A program made the translations under genes and the position numbers. A stretch of DNA of 64,000 nucleotides from NCBI GenBank assembly GCA_013399305.1, contig VXAI01000246.1, forward strand, positions 485,879-549,878. The letters run 5' to 3'. This DNA comes from Rostratula benghalensis. Taxonomy: Eukaryota > Chordata > Aves > Charadriiformes > Rostratulidae. Positions 45,991 to 57,330 of this stretch are shown here, piece by piece (the first letter of the stretch is position 1; the number at the start of each line of letters is the position of its first letter). A model generated the notes under the pieces. It was given only the letters and a program-made list of their open reading frames with translations. It had not been told where the DNA came from and searched no databases.

Positions 45991-46980
45991 CTGAAGCTGG
46001 AGGAGGGATGGGAGGATGGGTCTGAGCTCTCTGTGAGACAGCAGGGGATACAAAAGGCATCAAAGGCAGCCCCCGTGATGCCATCCCAGTGGTGACAATG
46101 GGCACAGGGTGGTCTCAGCCTCATGTTGCCAGGCTGGGCAGGACAGACCTTTGTCAAGTCCAATGCTGTGTCCAGCCCCAAGTGACATGGGGATGTGTCC
46201 CCTCTTTTCTGGAGCTGCTGTCTGGCTGGTGAAGGGCTGTAAATGCTGTTGTGAGCTGCATCTCTGCCCAACGTCCTTCCAAGGGGTCCCAATGCGCTGC
46301 CAGGCCCCAGTGAATTATTCATTGCGCCACTTTGGCTGCCAAAGCTGCTGCATCTCACACCAGCAGAGCTTAACTGAGCCTCTCCTGTGGATAAATGCCT
46401 CTGCAAAGCCAGGTCTGAGCATCAGATCCACCTGTGCTTTCCAGAAAGTCACAGAATCACAGAATACCAGGTTGGAAGGGTCATCGAGGATCATCTGGTC
46501 CAACCTTCCCTGGCAAGAGCAGAGTCTGGACAAGATGGGCCAGCACCTGGTCGTAAAAATTAATTTTAAAAGGTGTTTCGTTACACTTGTAGGAGCTTGT
46601 TTAACCCCTCTCCCTCTGTCTCCCTGCCAGCTTCCTGTTCTTCACCAGGCCAATGAATCTCTTACTGATGCCAAATGTTTTATCTACGTGTAGGAACGTG
46701 CCCTCACATCAGGGGTGTGGGTCGGGCTCCTCAGTGAGAGAGTCCCCAGCTGGGGTAACCCTGGGGCAGCACCAGCCTGGTAGGGCTGAGAAATGGGGAG
46801 GGATGGCAGTGTCCCCTTCTGCCCCCACAGCAGCCCTAGAGCCCTCCCCTGTGCCCAGCCTTGGCTGTGTGTCCCGTGGGGCTGGACCCCAGGGGGTTTG
46901 TGTGGGGGAGGCAGCCGGGGTGAGGTGCAGCCCTCGCTACAGCCGTCCCAGCCGGTGACACAGAACAGCCATTCCTGGCA
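45991..46980. other. GC-rich noncoding stretch with CR1 fragment
   Basis: Contains the CR1 relic at 46449-46552. The 194-codon plus frame (46109-46693) runs across that relic and shows no domain, so I do not call it a gene. Confidence 0.4.
46449..46552 (-). mobile_element. CR1 LINE fragment (3' end), minus orientation
   Basis: In plus-strand order it starts with the reversed terminal repeat words 'tcacagaatcacagaatacc', then 'aggttggaagggtcatcgag'. It ends near 'gggccagcacctggtcg'. Heavily 5'-truncated. Confidence 0.88.
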
Positions 46981-47506
46981 AAAAAAAAAAGAAAGAAAGA
47001 GAAATGGATGGAAATGAATGTTAAAAATCTCAGCGTGTAGCACATTTGAGACATGTCTGAACACTGTGTCAAGGAAAATGAGACGTGGTCCAGAGTCAGC
47101 ATGAATGACACAGAAATTACTTTAAAAATTCACCTGATTTTAAGAATGTGATGTGAAAGAGGCTTTTTTTACCTGCAGTTTTGCATGACTTTCCTAGCTC
47201 TGCAGGAGAAGCTCCCCTCTGCTGCTGGCAGTCCATAGGGCATTTTTCATTCTAGAGAGCGATTTTTTGGCAAATTGTTAGTCAGAATTCTCTTTTTATT
47301 GATAATGTAACTTGATGCTAAGCAGAATTGTTCTGCTCCAGCTCAGCTGAGACTCCTCCGGTGTAAAATATGAGCCCATTGCTGCAGGGAGAGCAGGCAG
47401 GGTGTGTTTCCCAGCGCTGGCAGTGTCTGGGGGCAGAGGAAGAGGAGCAGATCCCGAAGCACAGACCCAGCACCTGCAGCAGAGGCAGGGAGGAGCTGGG
47501 GGTGGG
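46981..47506. other. Mixed noncoding stretch
   Basis: Purine-rich simple sequence (A run then gaaagaaagagaaa) at 46980-47004. Otherwise nothing recognised. It ends at an assembly gap. Confidence 0.4.
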
Positions 47507-47522
47507 NNNNNNNNNNNNNNNN
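47507..47522. other. Assembly gap (16 N)
   Basis: Sixteen undetermined bases flanked by GGGGGTGGG on the left and GGTGGGGGGGTGG on the right, so the missing sequence is probably G-rich. Confidence 0.99.
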
Positions 47523-48486
47523 GGTGGGGGGGTGGCACAGGAGATGGCTGGGTTTTGGGGGGAGAGGCAGGGAGCTGTGTGGATGAGGATGTTGGTGCCA
47601 GTGGAGGTGAGCCAAGACAGATCAGTGTTTCTGATTCCCTTGTGCTCATGGTACAGAAAGCACAAGCAGCTGGGAAACAGGCAGCAGTAGCCAGCCCTGA
47701 CCATCCTACGTGTCAGCCAGGGCTCTCAGAAAGCTGGAGCAATAAAAATTAAATAAAGGAAATCTCCCAGACTGCTGCGAACTCCCCAAGTTGCACTACT
47801 GATTTTTAACATCCCATCTGCCTGCTGGTGCTAACGCATTAATTCAGTGCAGGTGAAGAGGAAAGCTGTGTGTGGAACCCAGCAAAGGCTGGAAGAGCCC
47901 TGCAGCCCGGCTGTGGCCAGGGCCAGCTCAGCATCCCCGTGGGTAGCCACGCTCTGGGGCAGGGCACCGCCGGTGCCGGGGGGTGCGTGGGGTGAGTGGG
48001 AGCCTGGGGAGTCAGGCCACCCCCAGGGCTGGTTCCAGGTGCTTTGGAAGAGCAGGAGCCAGTTGATGAGCTCTGGAACAGAGGCCCGCATTTTTGATGC
48101 AAGGCTGCAGCTCAAGTCAGCTGGAAGGCTTTCCAGCACCTGGCTGAGGCTCTGCAGCATAAATACCTTCATCAGCAAGTATTTCACCTTGGTGGTATTC
48201 TCCTCTATCTCTTCTGGTAACTGGCTGAGGTGCACCATTAGAGTCAGTTTGGGAAATGGGTTCAATACGTGGTATATTCCTCCCAAGAGACTGCTGCCTT
48301 TCATTGCAGGGACCACAATCAGATTCTTCACGTATTAGTAATTACTTGGGAAGAAGCTATAAATATCATGAAAATGCCAGTGCTTCCTAAAGATACCCGT
48401 AGTTACTTTCAGAGAAATTAATTATCTGTGAAAATCAGATCAAATAAATAATGTTATCCTGGAATATCTGAGATACATATATATAT
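47523..48486. other. Mixed noncoding stretch
   Basis: Stop-poor on both strands between 47831 and 48338. The minus frame (166 codons, starting at GTG) reads protein-like between about 48060 and 48320, but no family is recognised. An (AT)5 run lies at 48477-48486. Confidence 0.35.
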
Positions 48487-48552
48487 CTTGATGGTTGGAC
48501 TCAATGATCCCAAGGGTCTCTTTCAACCTGAATAATTCTATGATAATTCATA
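48487..48552 (+). mobile_element. CR1 LINE fragment (3' tail), plus orientation
   Basis: Reads 'gatggttggactcaatgatc', then 'gggtctctttcaacctgaat' and a terminal 'aattctatgataattc'. Only the last 65 bp or so of CR1 remain. It directly follows an AT dinucleotide run. Confidence 0.85.
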
Positions 48553-49290
48553 ATTTCAGAGAGTTTAAGACTTGGGAAGACCACTAGGTCATCTGCTCTC
48601 ACCTCACTTCTGACGTAGGCCATCACACTTCACCCAGCTGTGGCTGCTGAGCGCTGTCTCTTTGAGGTGGACTCAAGCCCAACTGGTGTTTGGGTTGGGC
48701 TCCTCTTCCAGCTCGGAGAGTGCACCCCTTCCCTGGGTAGAATGTTGGTGTGGAGCAAGGGCATCCGTCTCTTTGCTGCCTAATATGAACATTTCCCCTA
48801 ATCCCCCTTCCCTGTGGTCACCTCATCGTGCAGATGCTGCCCAGGAGCAGAACCTGTGGCCACATCTACAGATGGGTGTCAAAGCCCAGAGAAGGGGTGG
48901 GAAAAGCCACTGGGTGACAGTGCGGGCTCCGGGCCTTGCTCCTGTCTCACCTTTCAAGAAAGGGAAGAAAGGACTGAGCTGCTTTCGTATTAATTAGTGT
49001 CTAGTCTCTGTTGCAACTTGACATCTTCATTTAATTCTGTTTGTAATACACACGTAGGGGAGCATGATAATGTAATATAGTAATGATCGTTCCTCAGACA
49101 GTCACTTATTCAAAATATTACTCCCGTTTAATCAGTGCAGCCGAGTGATTTATTGACTTGCATAACCGATCTTGCCCGGCGTCTCACTGTAATTAAAACA
49201 ACTGCACTCCCAGAGTCCATCTGCATGTAATAAATTGTTAAAAACCATGTCAGGGCCATGTTAATAGCGATGGTTCACACGTGCGAGAGT
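48553..49290. other. Mixed, then AT-rich block
   Basis: GC-moderate to 48960. From 48970 to 49290 it is AT-rich and repeat-free, with 'cgtattaattagtgtc' and 'aatgtaatatagtaatgatc', interpreted as a candidate conserved element. Confidence 0.3.
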
Positions 49291-51700
49291 CGAGCCCCTC
49301 CGAGCTGGGGCCCATCCTCTTCCCACTGGGTGGATGGTTGGGCAGGAGCTGGGGGTCAAGGGGGCTTCAGGAGCAAACCCCAAGACTGGTCATGTCCAGC
49401 TGAGCCACAGAAGGTGTATTTAGGGCTTTTCCCATGAGTGTGCCATGGGGATAAGGCTACAGCGTTGTCAAATGGAGCTGCCCGATGACATCTCAATTTA
49501 TGGAGGGAGGTCAGCGCGAGGAGAAGTTGGTGATGCTCAGTCTGGAGCAGCGGAGACCCCAAAACCGGGGCAGCAGCTGAGAACCCCAAATCAGCTCCTC
49601 GCTTCCTTCCAGGCCTTGGCAGGAGTCGGTGAGTTCTCAGCCTCAGCAGCAGAAGGCGAGGGTGACGCAAGTGTTTGAAATACGATGAGCAGATCTGATT
49701 CTCCTGGCTGAGCCATCAGGAATGTGAAGGCCAAGGTCGTGCTCTGTCTCCCAGTCCCCTTCCCTGTTGGTGCCTGCCCGAGCTCTCCCAACAGCTCCCC
49801 GCTGCATCCAGATCATCCTGGACCCACCCGTAATTTCACTTTTATATTCAGAGGGTTTGTGAAAATCAGGTTCCTTTTTTCTTTAATCAAATTCCAACAA
49901 CCCAAACTCAGAAGTATTCTTAAAAAAATGTAGTGGAAGGTGTCAGCTTGTCGTTGAGAAAAGAACAACTGTCAAAACCCAAAGATTTTCTGCCAAAACC
50001 CACTGAAAAATGTTGGCTGAAAACTGCAGAGAGAGAGAGAGAAGCTGGTCCAAAAGAGTCAGTTTGGGTGTTGTCAGCCCTTTTTTTGACAGAAATTCTA
50101 AATATTTTGAAGAAAGGGGACAGCTTCCAGGAATTTCTGTTTTCAGCAGCTCCGTTTTCTGTGAGTTCTGACCCAGAATTCCCCTTCAGGAGCTGTGCAG
50201 GCGCCCAGACCCATGAGAGTCACCCAGAAGAAGATCCTTTGTGGTTTCAGTGGGGCTTGGCCGCTCTCATCACTGGGAAGATGCCCCAGGGTGGGAAGGG
50301 GAGGGTTAATTGGGTGATTAGAGGGTCTTCAGTTCTGCTTCTAGGTCTGCTTTTTATCGGTATGCCTTTTTCTCCCTCTAATTTACCCAGTGCTGATTTT
50401 CAAGCGTTGTGGGAAGATGAAGATCTGAGTGTGGTTTTGGCCCGAGTCTCTCTGAGCGTTGCCAAAGCCCAGGCTGCCACGGAGCCTGCGCGCGGTGATT
50501 CCTAGGAGCTGGGGCACAAAACGAGCACAGCACGGTGCTGGCACGGGAGGCAGCAATCCCAACCCCGGAGGATGCTCAGAGCTGGTACCCAGAGTTGGCC
50601 ACGGCCAGCACCTCACCCCCAGCCAGGGAGGAGAGGCACAGGGGTGGTAAACGGGTTCCTGCTGGGGAAATTGAAAGCAAAAAGCGACTGCCTGCAGTGA
50701 AAGCAGCAGCCCGAGGCAGTCAGCTTGGAGAGGGCTGGGGGTGAGGCAGGGAAAGGGCAGGAGGTGCTGCAGGGCAGAGAAAATCAGCTGGATGACACTC
50801 GACTCTCACCCGAGGCTCTTATCCATGTGTTGAAGTGTTGTGATGCTATTAAAATACTAGGAAAGGACTTAACATCCTCCCCTGCTTTGGCTGCTTCATG
50901 CTGGGCTCGCTGAGCTGTAACCAGCACATTGTGGGGTAAGATCTTCATATCCAGTATAAGCCAGTCCCATGCAATCACACAGCCCCGATGGAGAGGTGTC
51001 CCAGGGCCAAAAGGGTGCTGCTGCCCTTGGGAAGCAGCTGCCACCGACTGGCAGCACCCCTCTGGCCTGCTTTCAGCTCTTTGCTCTTCACCAGGAAATT
51101 AAAAAGCTGCCCTAGGACAGAGATTTTTATTGCCCAAACGCTCCTGTGGTTCCAGGCTGCTCCAGCTGGGATGCTTCATGGCTGCACCCCTGTCTGGTCT
51201 CTCACACGTGAGCACTGCACTGCTCTTGCTCAAGGGAGATTTTCTCCTGGCACTTTTGCAAGCCAGTATTTTCCTTAGCAGCTTCCTCTGCCTCGGAAAC
51301 ACAGAGGTTTGGGCTTGTCCTTGTAGGCTCGATGTCAGTTGTTCTTCAAGGAAAGGGAAGGGGAATGAAGAATTCAGGGTCTTTGGCCCCCTACTCCATA
51401 TGGTTTCAGAGGAAATTATTGTATTTCTGCTGTGGGTGTGGGAATGGGATCAGAACCAAGCACGTGGCTGGTGGTGGAGCTGCCATCCCAGTGGGAAGGG
51501 GAGCCCCCAGCGCGGCGATGGGCGTCCCACGGGACGGAGGGGCAGCAGAGAGGGGTCCATCAGGAGCCAGAGGTCGGTGCCTGCACGGGCAGAGCCGTGT
51601 CCCGCTGCGCAGGGGCAGCCCGTGAAGCCACCGTGAGGCTATTTCATGCTTGGGGAGCTTGACAAAGAGGAGTGATTTATAGCTGCTGGGTGCTGTTTTT
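49291..51700. other. GC-rich noncoding stretch
   Basis: Contains a 190-codon plus frame at 49933-50505 that begins at GTG and shows no domain, and a good acceptor word (tttttctccctctaatttacccag) ending at 50390 inside it. A GA repeat lies at 50028-50042. Confidence 0.35.
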
Positions 51701-51896
51701 CTGTATTGCAGCCGAGGGCGGTGTGTGCCGCTCCAGCGGTGGGGTAACCCGGTGTCAGCCGCACTCAGAAACATCTGGGGTTTCCCATTTGTAAATTAAA
51801 GGTGTAGCTGATGAGTTGTGCCGTGAGGAGAAGGAACAGGAGCTTGAAGGGGAGGGAAAGGTGTCGCACCCCCGGCGGTTCCCTTGCTGCGTGTGA

Positions 51897-51914
51897 CAGC
51901 AGCAGCAGCAGCAG
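51897..51914 (+). repeat. CAG trinucleotide repeat, six copies
   Basis: Six uninterrupted CAG units followed by CAC. Short simple repeat. Confidence 0.95.
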
Positions 51915-52170
51915 CACACGCGTGTCTGTGCCAGGACAAGAGAGAAGCAGCACAGAGGCCACGTGTGCGTGTGAGAGGAAGCATGGAGGTGTGAGAGCAG
52001 GCAGAAATCACCATCGATTGCAATAATGCCTCGCTGTCCCTCCGACAGCCAGCCAAGCTGGCTGGATCCGTCCTGGGGAGGAGGCGCTGGGGGCACGTGG
52101 AGCCATCACAGCCCCGTGGGGTCAGAGGAAAATGTCGCTAAAAGCCTGTCACCGGTTTGTCTGCTCTTAG

Positions 52171-52299
52171 TGCTGCTCTCATCGCTCCCAAACTGTCATG
52201 GCCAGGGCACTCTGCTGAGATGGGATGGCATGTAGGAGCTGCAGGTCCCAGCCACAGGAGCACTTACACGGGAAGCAGCTGCGTGACCACCCCAGGCAG
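52171..52299 (+). other. Candidate exon, 129 bp
   Basis: Follows ccggtttgtctgctcttag (AG at 52169-52170) and ends AGGCAG followed by GTGAGA. One frame is open (AALIAPKLSWPGHSAEMG...), stopping within the donor. Unrecognised. Confidence 0.2.
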
Positions 52300-53264
52300 G
52301 TGAGACTGGGTCTGGGGGCAGAGCCAGTGCCACCGTGGCTGTGACAGACACCGTGCCATGGCAGCTCAGACACTGACCCATATGGTCCTGCCTGTACGTG
52401 CCACACAGAGGTGTCCTGGCCGTCCCCAGCCCCTCTCCAGGCAGGGTAAAGAGGTGGCAGAAAGAGATGGCTTCTAGCAGCGCTTTGTAGCAGGTAACTG
52501 GCAAGCAACCCATCACTTCTTGCTTTTTCTGCACCCCACTCCCCAGTTTTCATGGTTTGCGGGTGCTGAACGCACACAATTGTCTCGGGAGACCTGATCA
52601 AAGTCCCCTCAGCAGAGACATTGGTGATCCAGCCCCAGGATTGCCGTGTCCTGGCGGGGGACTGCCGGCCAGTGCCAGCTCCTGGGAACATCCCAGTTCT
52701 TGGCTATTTTGTGTGTTTGGTCTGAGCTGCAGAGCAGGAGCCGGGAAGCAAAGTTCTCCTCCTTCCAGCCATGCCGTGCCCACACGGTGCCAGCGTGCAC
52801 CAGGATGGAGTGGGCCGTGCTCTCCACCGGCTGCTCTGAGGCCGATGCTCCTCTCGCTTCATAGAGGCACCCACCTGGGTGCTGTGATTGAGCACCCAGG
52901 GCCAGGGCAGGAGATAACATTTCTTTCTCTGCACCACCCCAGCGTGACTGGGCTGGTGCTGTGAGCATCAGAGCAGGCTGTGGGACAGCCAGCACCAGCA
53001 CACGGTCCGTGTGACAGCCCTGGGCAGGGAGGGGGCTCCTGTCCGGGACCCCCCAGCACCTGGAAATCAGAGTTCTCTTGGGCTCAGCCTAGGGAAGGAA
53101 AGTTATTCCTGTGTAGAGATAATTCCCCGCTGAGGAAATGGCACTGGCTCTTTGTTCCCACGCAGCAAGCGTGGAGTGGCTGCTCCCCACGGCAAGCTGC
53201 GAGCCAGAGGGGGGGGAAAGGGGGTGTCTTAGGAGGCTCCCCCGGCAGCAGAGCCCCTTCCCCA

Positions 53265-53465
53265 GCTCCCAGCCCTGGGCAGAGCCCGCGGCAGCAGCAC
53301 CCGCCGCCCTCCCGCTCGCAAGGTGCGATTGCCACCTACAGTCCCCGCTCCCGCATCCCCGCTCGGCGGCGGGAGCTCCCGCCGTGGGGTCTGGGCACGG
53401 CTCCAGCTCTCGGCCGCCGGATTGCAGCGATTTTGGCAATCTCGGGTCTCCCCTCGGAGGGCTGC
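53265..53465 (+). promoter_or_regulatory. CpG-rich patch, candidate small CpG island
   Basis: Roughly twenty CpG dinucleotides in 200 bp of very GC-rich sequence, much denser than the surroundings. In vertebrates such patches often mark promoters or poised regulatory elements. No TATA box is seen. The 201-codon plus frame through it (52980-53585) has no recognised domain. The strand is assumed from the plus-strand exon candidates downstream. Confidence 0.35.
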
Positions 53466-53579
53466 TGGTGCCTGGAAAGGCGTAAACCGGGAGAGTCAGA
53501 GACTATTTGTTTAATCCGTCCCGACCCCCATCAATTCACAAGTATGCCGGAGGATTTGAGGCACAGATCAGCGGAAAAT

Positions 53580-53830
53580 TTCTGATTCAGGTCATAAAAA
53601 AAAATTAAAAAATCCCAAATGAAGTCTGTGCTGAAGTGGAAATTGCCTTCACCTAGGGGAAGAGAAGTTATGTGGATCATTGCCTTCAGCCCTGTAGTCA
53701 GACCCTCAGCACACTGTAGAATTTGGCTTAATTACACTATTCGTATTTTTTTTTTTAATATTTAGTATTTAATACGTCATTTTAGGCTGTAAAAGGAACT
53801 ATGATACTTGTGCTGGGTTTTATTTTTGTG
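53580..53830. other. AT-rich block
   Basis: AT-rich, with a T run near 53747 and 'taatatttagtatttaatac'. No frame; candidate conserved element or simple AT-rich DNA. Confidence 0.28.
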
Positions 53831-54700
53831 AACAATGCTGTGCTGTGGTGCCAGGGGCTAATTTGTCCCCGGTGTGAGGGGACAGCTCAGGTCCCTGGGG
53901 GGCACCGAGCCCCGGGGTGACCCCTGCCCCTTGCACCGTCCCCACGGGGGTTTTCCTCCTGGCACATTCCCCCACTCCTGCCCGAGACCGTGCAGTGCCT
54001 GGTGCTCCTCCCACAGCCCATTTACTCTGCCTAGACAACACAGCCCTATCCCCATCTGTGATTACAAATTAGCAGCCTAATCCTAAGTATCTTTTTTGCC
54101 TGAAGATGCTTGTCTAAATCTGATTTTTAATCTGTTTTTCCCAGCTGCTCCTGCTGCAGCCCTCTACGATTTATTTTGCATGTGATTTACGCTGGATAAA
54201 AAAAAAAAAAAATATCTGTCTAATTTTCTCCAATGTCAAACATCCTTTTAGCTGGAGCCAGTGTTTTATGTGTTCTGCAATCTGAAGGGAGCTCTGCCAG
54301 CGTAGTGGTCTCTCCTTCTCCTTGGGATTTATTGGCTACAGTGAGGTCCTGCTCTAATCTTCTCTCACACCCTCTTTCTTTCCCTAAGAACCTCTAAGCT
54401 CCTTGGCTCTCCCGTATCATCTCCGTTATGGGCAGAGCTCTGCACTGGTTTATGCCCTGCTCAATCCTATTGAAGTGCAGGGCAGGGCTGTGCATCCCAA
54501 TCAGCACGGATTTTATTTTTTTGCCGTGAATAGCCTGTTTTACGCAGGCTCTGGGGACGAGAACCAGCCTCGCTAAAGGCTCAAATCCTTCCAAAAGGGA
54601 TTTTAAATACTTCAGACAAATCTCACTAATGGTAAATCGAGCTATTCACTCCCAGCTCTTCATACATGGGCTTTGACCCTTTATTATGTTAATGCAAGTG
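53831..54700. other. Mixed, mostly AT-rich noncoding stretch
   Basis: GC-rich to 54050, then AT-rich to about 54690 with an A run at about 54199-54212. No repeat family or gene. Confidence 0.35.
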
Positions 54701-56010
54701 TTCAGGGGATGCTGCTCACAGTCTGTTTGGCTTCCCCATTTCCCCTATTGTCTGCCATCAGCCTCCCCCAGCCCTGAGCTCCAGGTCCCAGGTCCCCAGC
54801 CCCGACCCTGCCTGTGTCCCAGGGCTTGCCCCTTATACTGGGAGGGGGCAGCCAGGGTGGTTGTGTGTGGCCTTGGCCTCCAGGAGCTCTTGGGATGGCA
54901 AGTGTCAACCCAGGGCAGGTGGGACCAGCAGCACCCACTCCCTGGGTTTGGTTAGAACCACTGTGGATTGATGCCTTCCAGCTAAAGGGGAGAGGAGGGA
55001 GAAATTAGCCCATTTTTGGGGGGCATTGCAACTGGTCACTGGTCCTCACTCTGCAGTTCTCTGGTCCAGGGCCGCTGGCACGGTGCAATTCCTGTGTCTG
55101 TTGGCACAGGAGGTGGTGCCCGGGGTGCATGTGGCCAACACCAGCCCCAGGCTCTGCAGCCATCGCTGTGGGTGTGTGGGGTTCTGCTCTGCATTTCCAG
55201 TCTGTCGTGCAGACAGAGGTACCCAGGGATCCAGGCTGGGAGACGAGCGAAAAATTACATCAGGGTCTTAGCGAGGAAAGAAAAGCAAGAACGAAGCCTC
55301 AGAAAACCTTCTGGAGAAAATCATGTTTTGGCATTCCTACCTCCTGCCTGTCTGGGGCTCGTCAGCAGCTGATGAGCAGGAACTGAAATGGGCAGAGGTG
55401 GTGGGAGGCAGCACTGGACCAGTTCCTCCTCTGTCACTCCCTCCCTCAGCCCCAGTGGAAGGAAAAGCAGGAATCTGTGAGCTGCTCCATCCCTCCCCTG
55501 CTGCCGTGGGAAGCCCAGGGGAGCCCCCAGCCAGCAATTACCTCATCAACAACCCCTGTCCTACTCTCTCTGGAGAGAGCTATCAGCAGTGGGTGCTCTC
55601 ACCTGGGGATGGCCCCAGAGCCGTGGTGCATCCTCATGCAACTTCATCCTTCAGTTTAGCAAAGCCCTTGGGGCTTCCCATTGCTCACACATTTCTCAAA
55701 GGGACCGTGAGGTACCAAAATTTCCACTTTTCTCAGGATGTTTCTGCCTCTCTCCATAGGAAGTGTGTTTCCACCCTCACTGGAGCCCTACACTGTGCGT
55801 GTGGATGCTGCCCCAGGAGCATGGATGTGGGCACTGGTGGGAGCAGAGCTCAGCCCCAAAGGAGCCCCCGAGAAAGGCGGCTGCAGGAGCTCAGCAGCGA
55901 GCAGCATGTCTGCAGGTAAGGTATTTGGAGCAGGACCTCACAGTCCCAGCCCCAGCCATCACCCAGGCTGTTAGCCACTCGTGCTGGAGCAGGGATGCCT
56001 TCCCTGATTG
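54701..56010. other. GC-rich noncoding stretch with candidate exon
   Basis: Contains the candidate exon 55760-55915 inside a 198-codon open frame (55323-55919). All frames are unrecognised. Confidence 0.4.
55760..55915 (+). other. Candidate exon, 156 bp
   Basis: Preceded by tttctgcctctctccatag (strong acceptor, AG at 55758-55759) and followed by CTGCAG then GTAAGG (near-perfect donor). The length is 52 codons and all three frames are open. In its first phase it joins in frame to candidates 57109-57207 and 59251-59339. No peptide motif recognised. Confidence 0.28.
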
Positions 56011-56280
56011 CTAATTTAGATTTTCCTGCCATCCCACACAGTGGAATCAGGGGAAATAAAATTACAGAGTTATTCACTCTTTTTGTACAACTGATGCGCT
56101 GATTACCTGTCAATCACAGAATTGCATTAACATCTGACAGTGTGTGCATAACAATTACCCCCATCAAATTAAGGAAACCTTTCACACTCAGAGACAGAGA
56201 GAGGGAGGAAATTCAATCAGCATAATTAGCTCAATCAGAAAAGAACTTCTTTTCATCAAGAAGGGGAAAAAAGCACAGCA
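56011..56280. other. AT-rich block, candidate conserved element
   Basis: Repeat-free. It contains 'cagaattgcattaacatctg' and 'cataacaattacccccatca'. A minus-strand splice-bounded segment lies within it. Confidence 0.3.
56107..56186 (-). other. Candidate minus-strand exon, 80 bp
   Basis: A very strong minus-strand pyrimidine tract (atttcctccctctctctgtctctgag) precedes it, and it ends GACAG followed by GTAATC. Every frame meets a stop, one only near the end, so it would be noncoding if transcribed. Confidence 0.12.
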
Positions 56281-57330
56281 AAGGCAGGGTGGGAGACAGG
56301 TATCTCTCAGGGCTGAGGGGGGCTCGGGCACTCACAGCAGCGATGCCTGGCACCGTGTGGCCAAGGGCTCACCATCACCATGCTCTGTGCTTCCTCCCCA
56401 CCCATGCTCCTCCTCTCTGGGCTCCCGAAATCCTTTTCTGCAGTTTCTGGGCAAGCTCCTTCCCAGAGGCTCTGCCTCCCCTCGCACCCTGACACGGCGT
56501 GGGGCTGCGGGGGCTGCCCCAGCTTTGTTGGGGCCGAGTGGGATGGAGGCAGCGTGCTCTCAGGGGAGGATGTTTCATATTCCCCATGGAGGGGAGGGGG
56601 ATGATTAATGCTAATTACTAACAGCAAAAACAAGAAAGAGGAAGAAAAGCTCAATTAGCAACAATGCAAATGAAGCTGGCCTAGTGCTGCCAAGTGATGG
56701 TACCAGGGCTGGGGCTGGGCATCACCCTCCTCCCTGGTGTTCCCAGCAGAACCCAGTGTCATTGTTGTGCTGTGCTGATGTTTGGAGGTGTAGAGGATTT
56801 ACTGCAGACTGAGGCCGAGGGGTCTCTCCCACGGGCACAAGCAGACTGGGGCTTGGAGCTGGGAGAGGGCAGGACCTTAGCAATTCCTCGCTGTGAGCCC
56901 TTGTAACCAGAGTTTTTCAACTTTAAGGACAATTAGTGTGAGAACAGGTGGCTGGAGAGGATGTGGGATTCTTGATGTCTAAGGAGAGGGTAAATAAGCA
57001 TCTCTAGGAGCAGTGGAGCGGAGCTGCTCTCGCCTGAGGCAGGCAAGTGGCTCCTCAGTGTTTTTCTGTAGTTCTGTGATGTGCTCATTAGTTGTTTTCC
57101 CATCTCAGCCCCATTCTAGGAGCAGGCCCAGCTTTACAGAACGATGCAGGAGACTGGCAGGACCTGATCCCTGCCCACCAGCCTTCACAAACCACCAGCA
57201 GATAAAGGTGAGAGAGCAGGAACCCCCGGCAGGAGGGCTGGGAGAGGCACAGGTAGCCGTGGCACACGCTGGTGCCTGTTCTTTCAGAGCGCAGGTGGGT
57301 GGTACAAAGTCAGGTTAATTTTCTTTTCCC
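56281..57330. other. Mixed noncoding stretch with candidate exon
   Basis: GC-rich to 56600, with a perfect octamer ATGCAAAT at 56664-56671 and the candidate exon 57109-57207. Nothing else recognised. Confidence 0.4.
57109..57207 (+). other. Candidate exon, 99 bp
   Basis: Follows a very good acceptor (cattagttgttttcccatctcag, AG at 57107-57108) and ends ATAAAG followed by GTGAGA. Thirty-three codons, open in the first phase (PHSRSRPSFTERCRRLAGP...). The other two phases stop. It is flanked by 55760-55915 and 59251-59339, which share its phase. Confidence 0.27.

Larger units (their letters stand above)
51701..53260. other. GC-rich noncoding stretch
   Basis: Includes a CAG repeat at 51897-51914 and the candidate exon at 52171-52299. 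Frames up to 170 codons are unrecognised. Confidence 0.4.

Noticed and set aside
46109..46693. 194-codon plus-strand frame
   Set aside because: It runs through a reversed CR1 fragment at 46449-46552, which would not be in a conserved protein gene.
47173..47199. 27-bp minus-strand microexon-like segment
   Set aside because: Too short, the donor (GTAAAA) is weak, and such tiny segments arise often by chance.
52980..53585. 201-codon plus-strand frame
   Set aside because: It crosses a CpG-dense, stop-poor patch with open frames on both strands and shows no recognisable domain.
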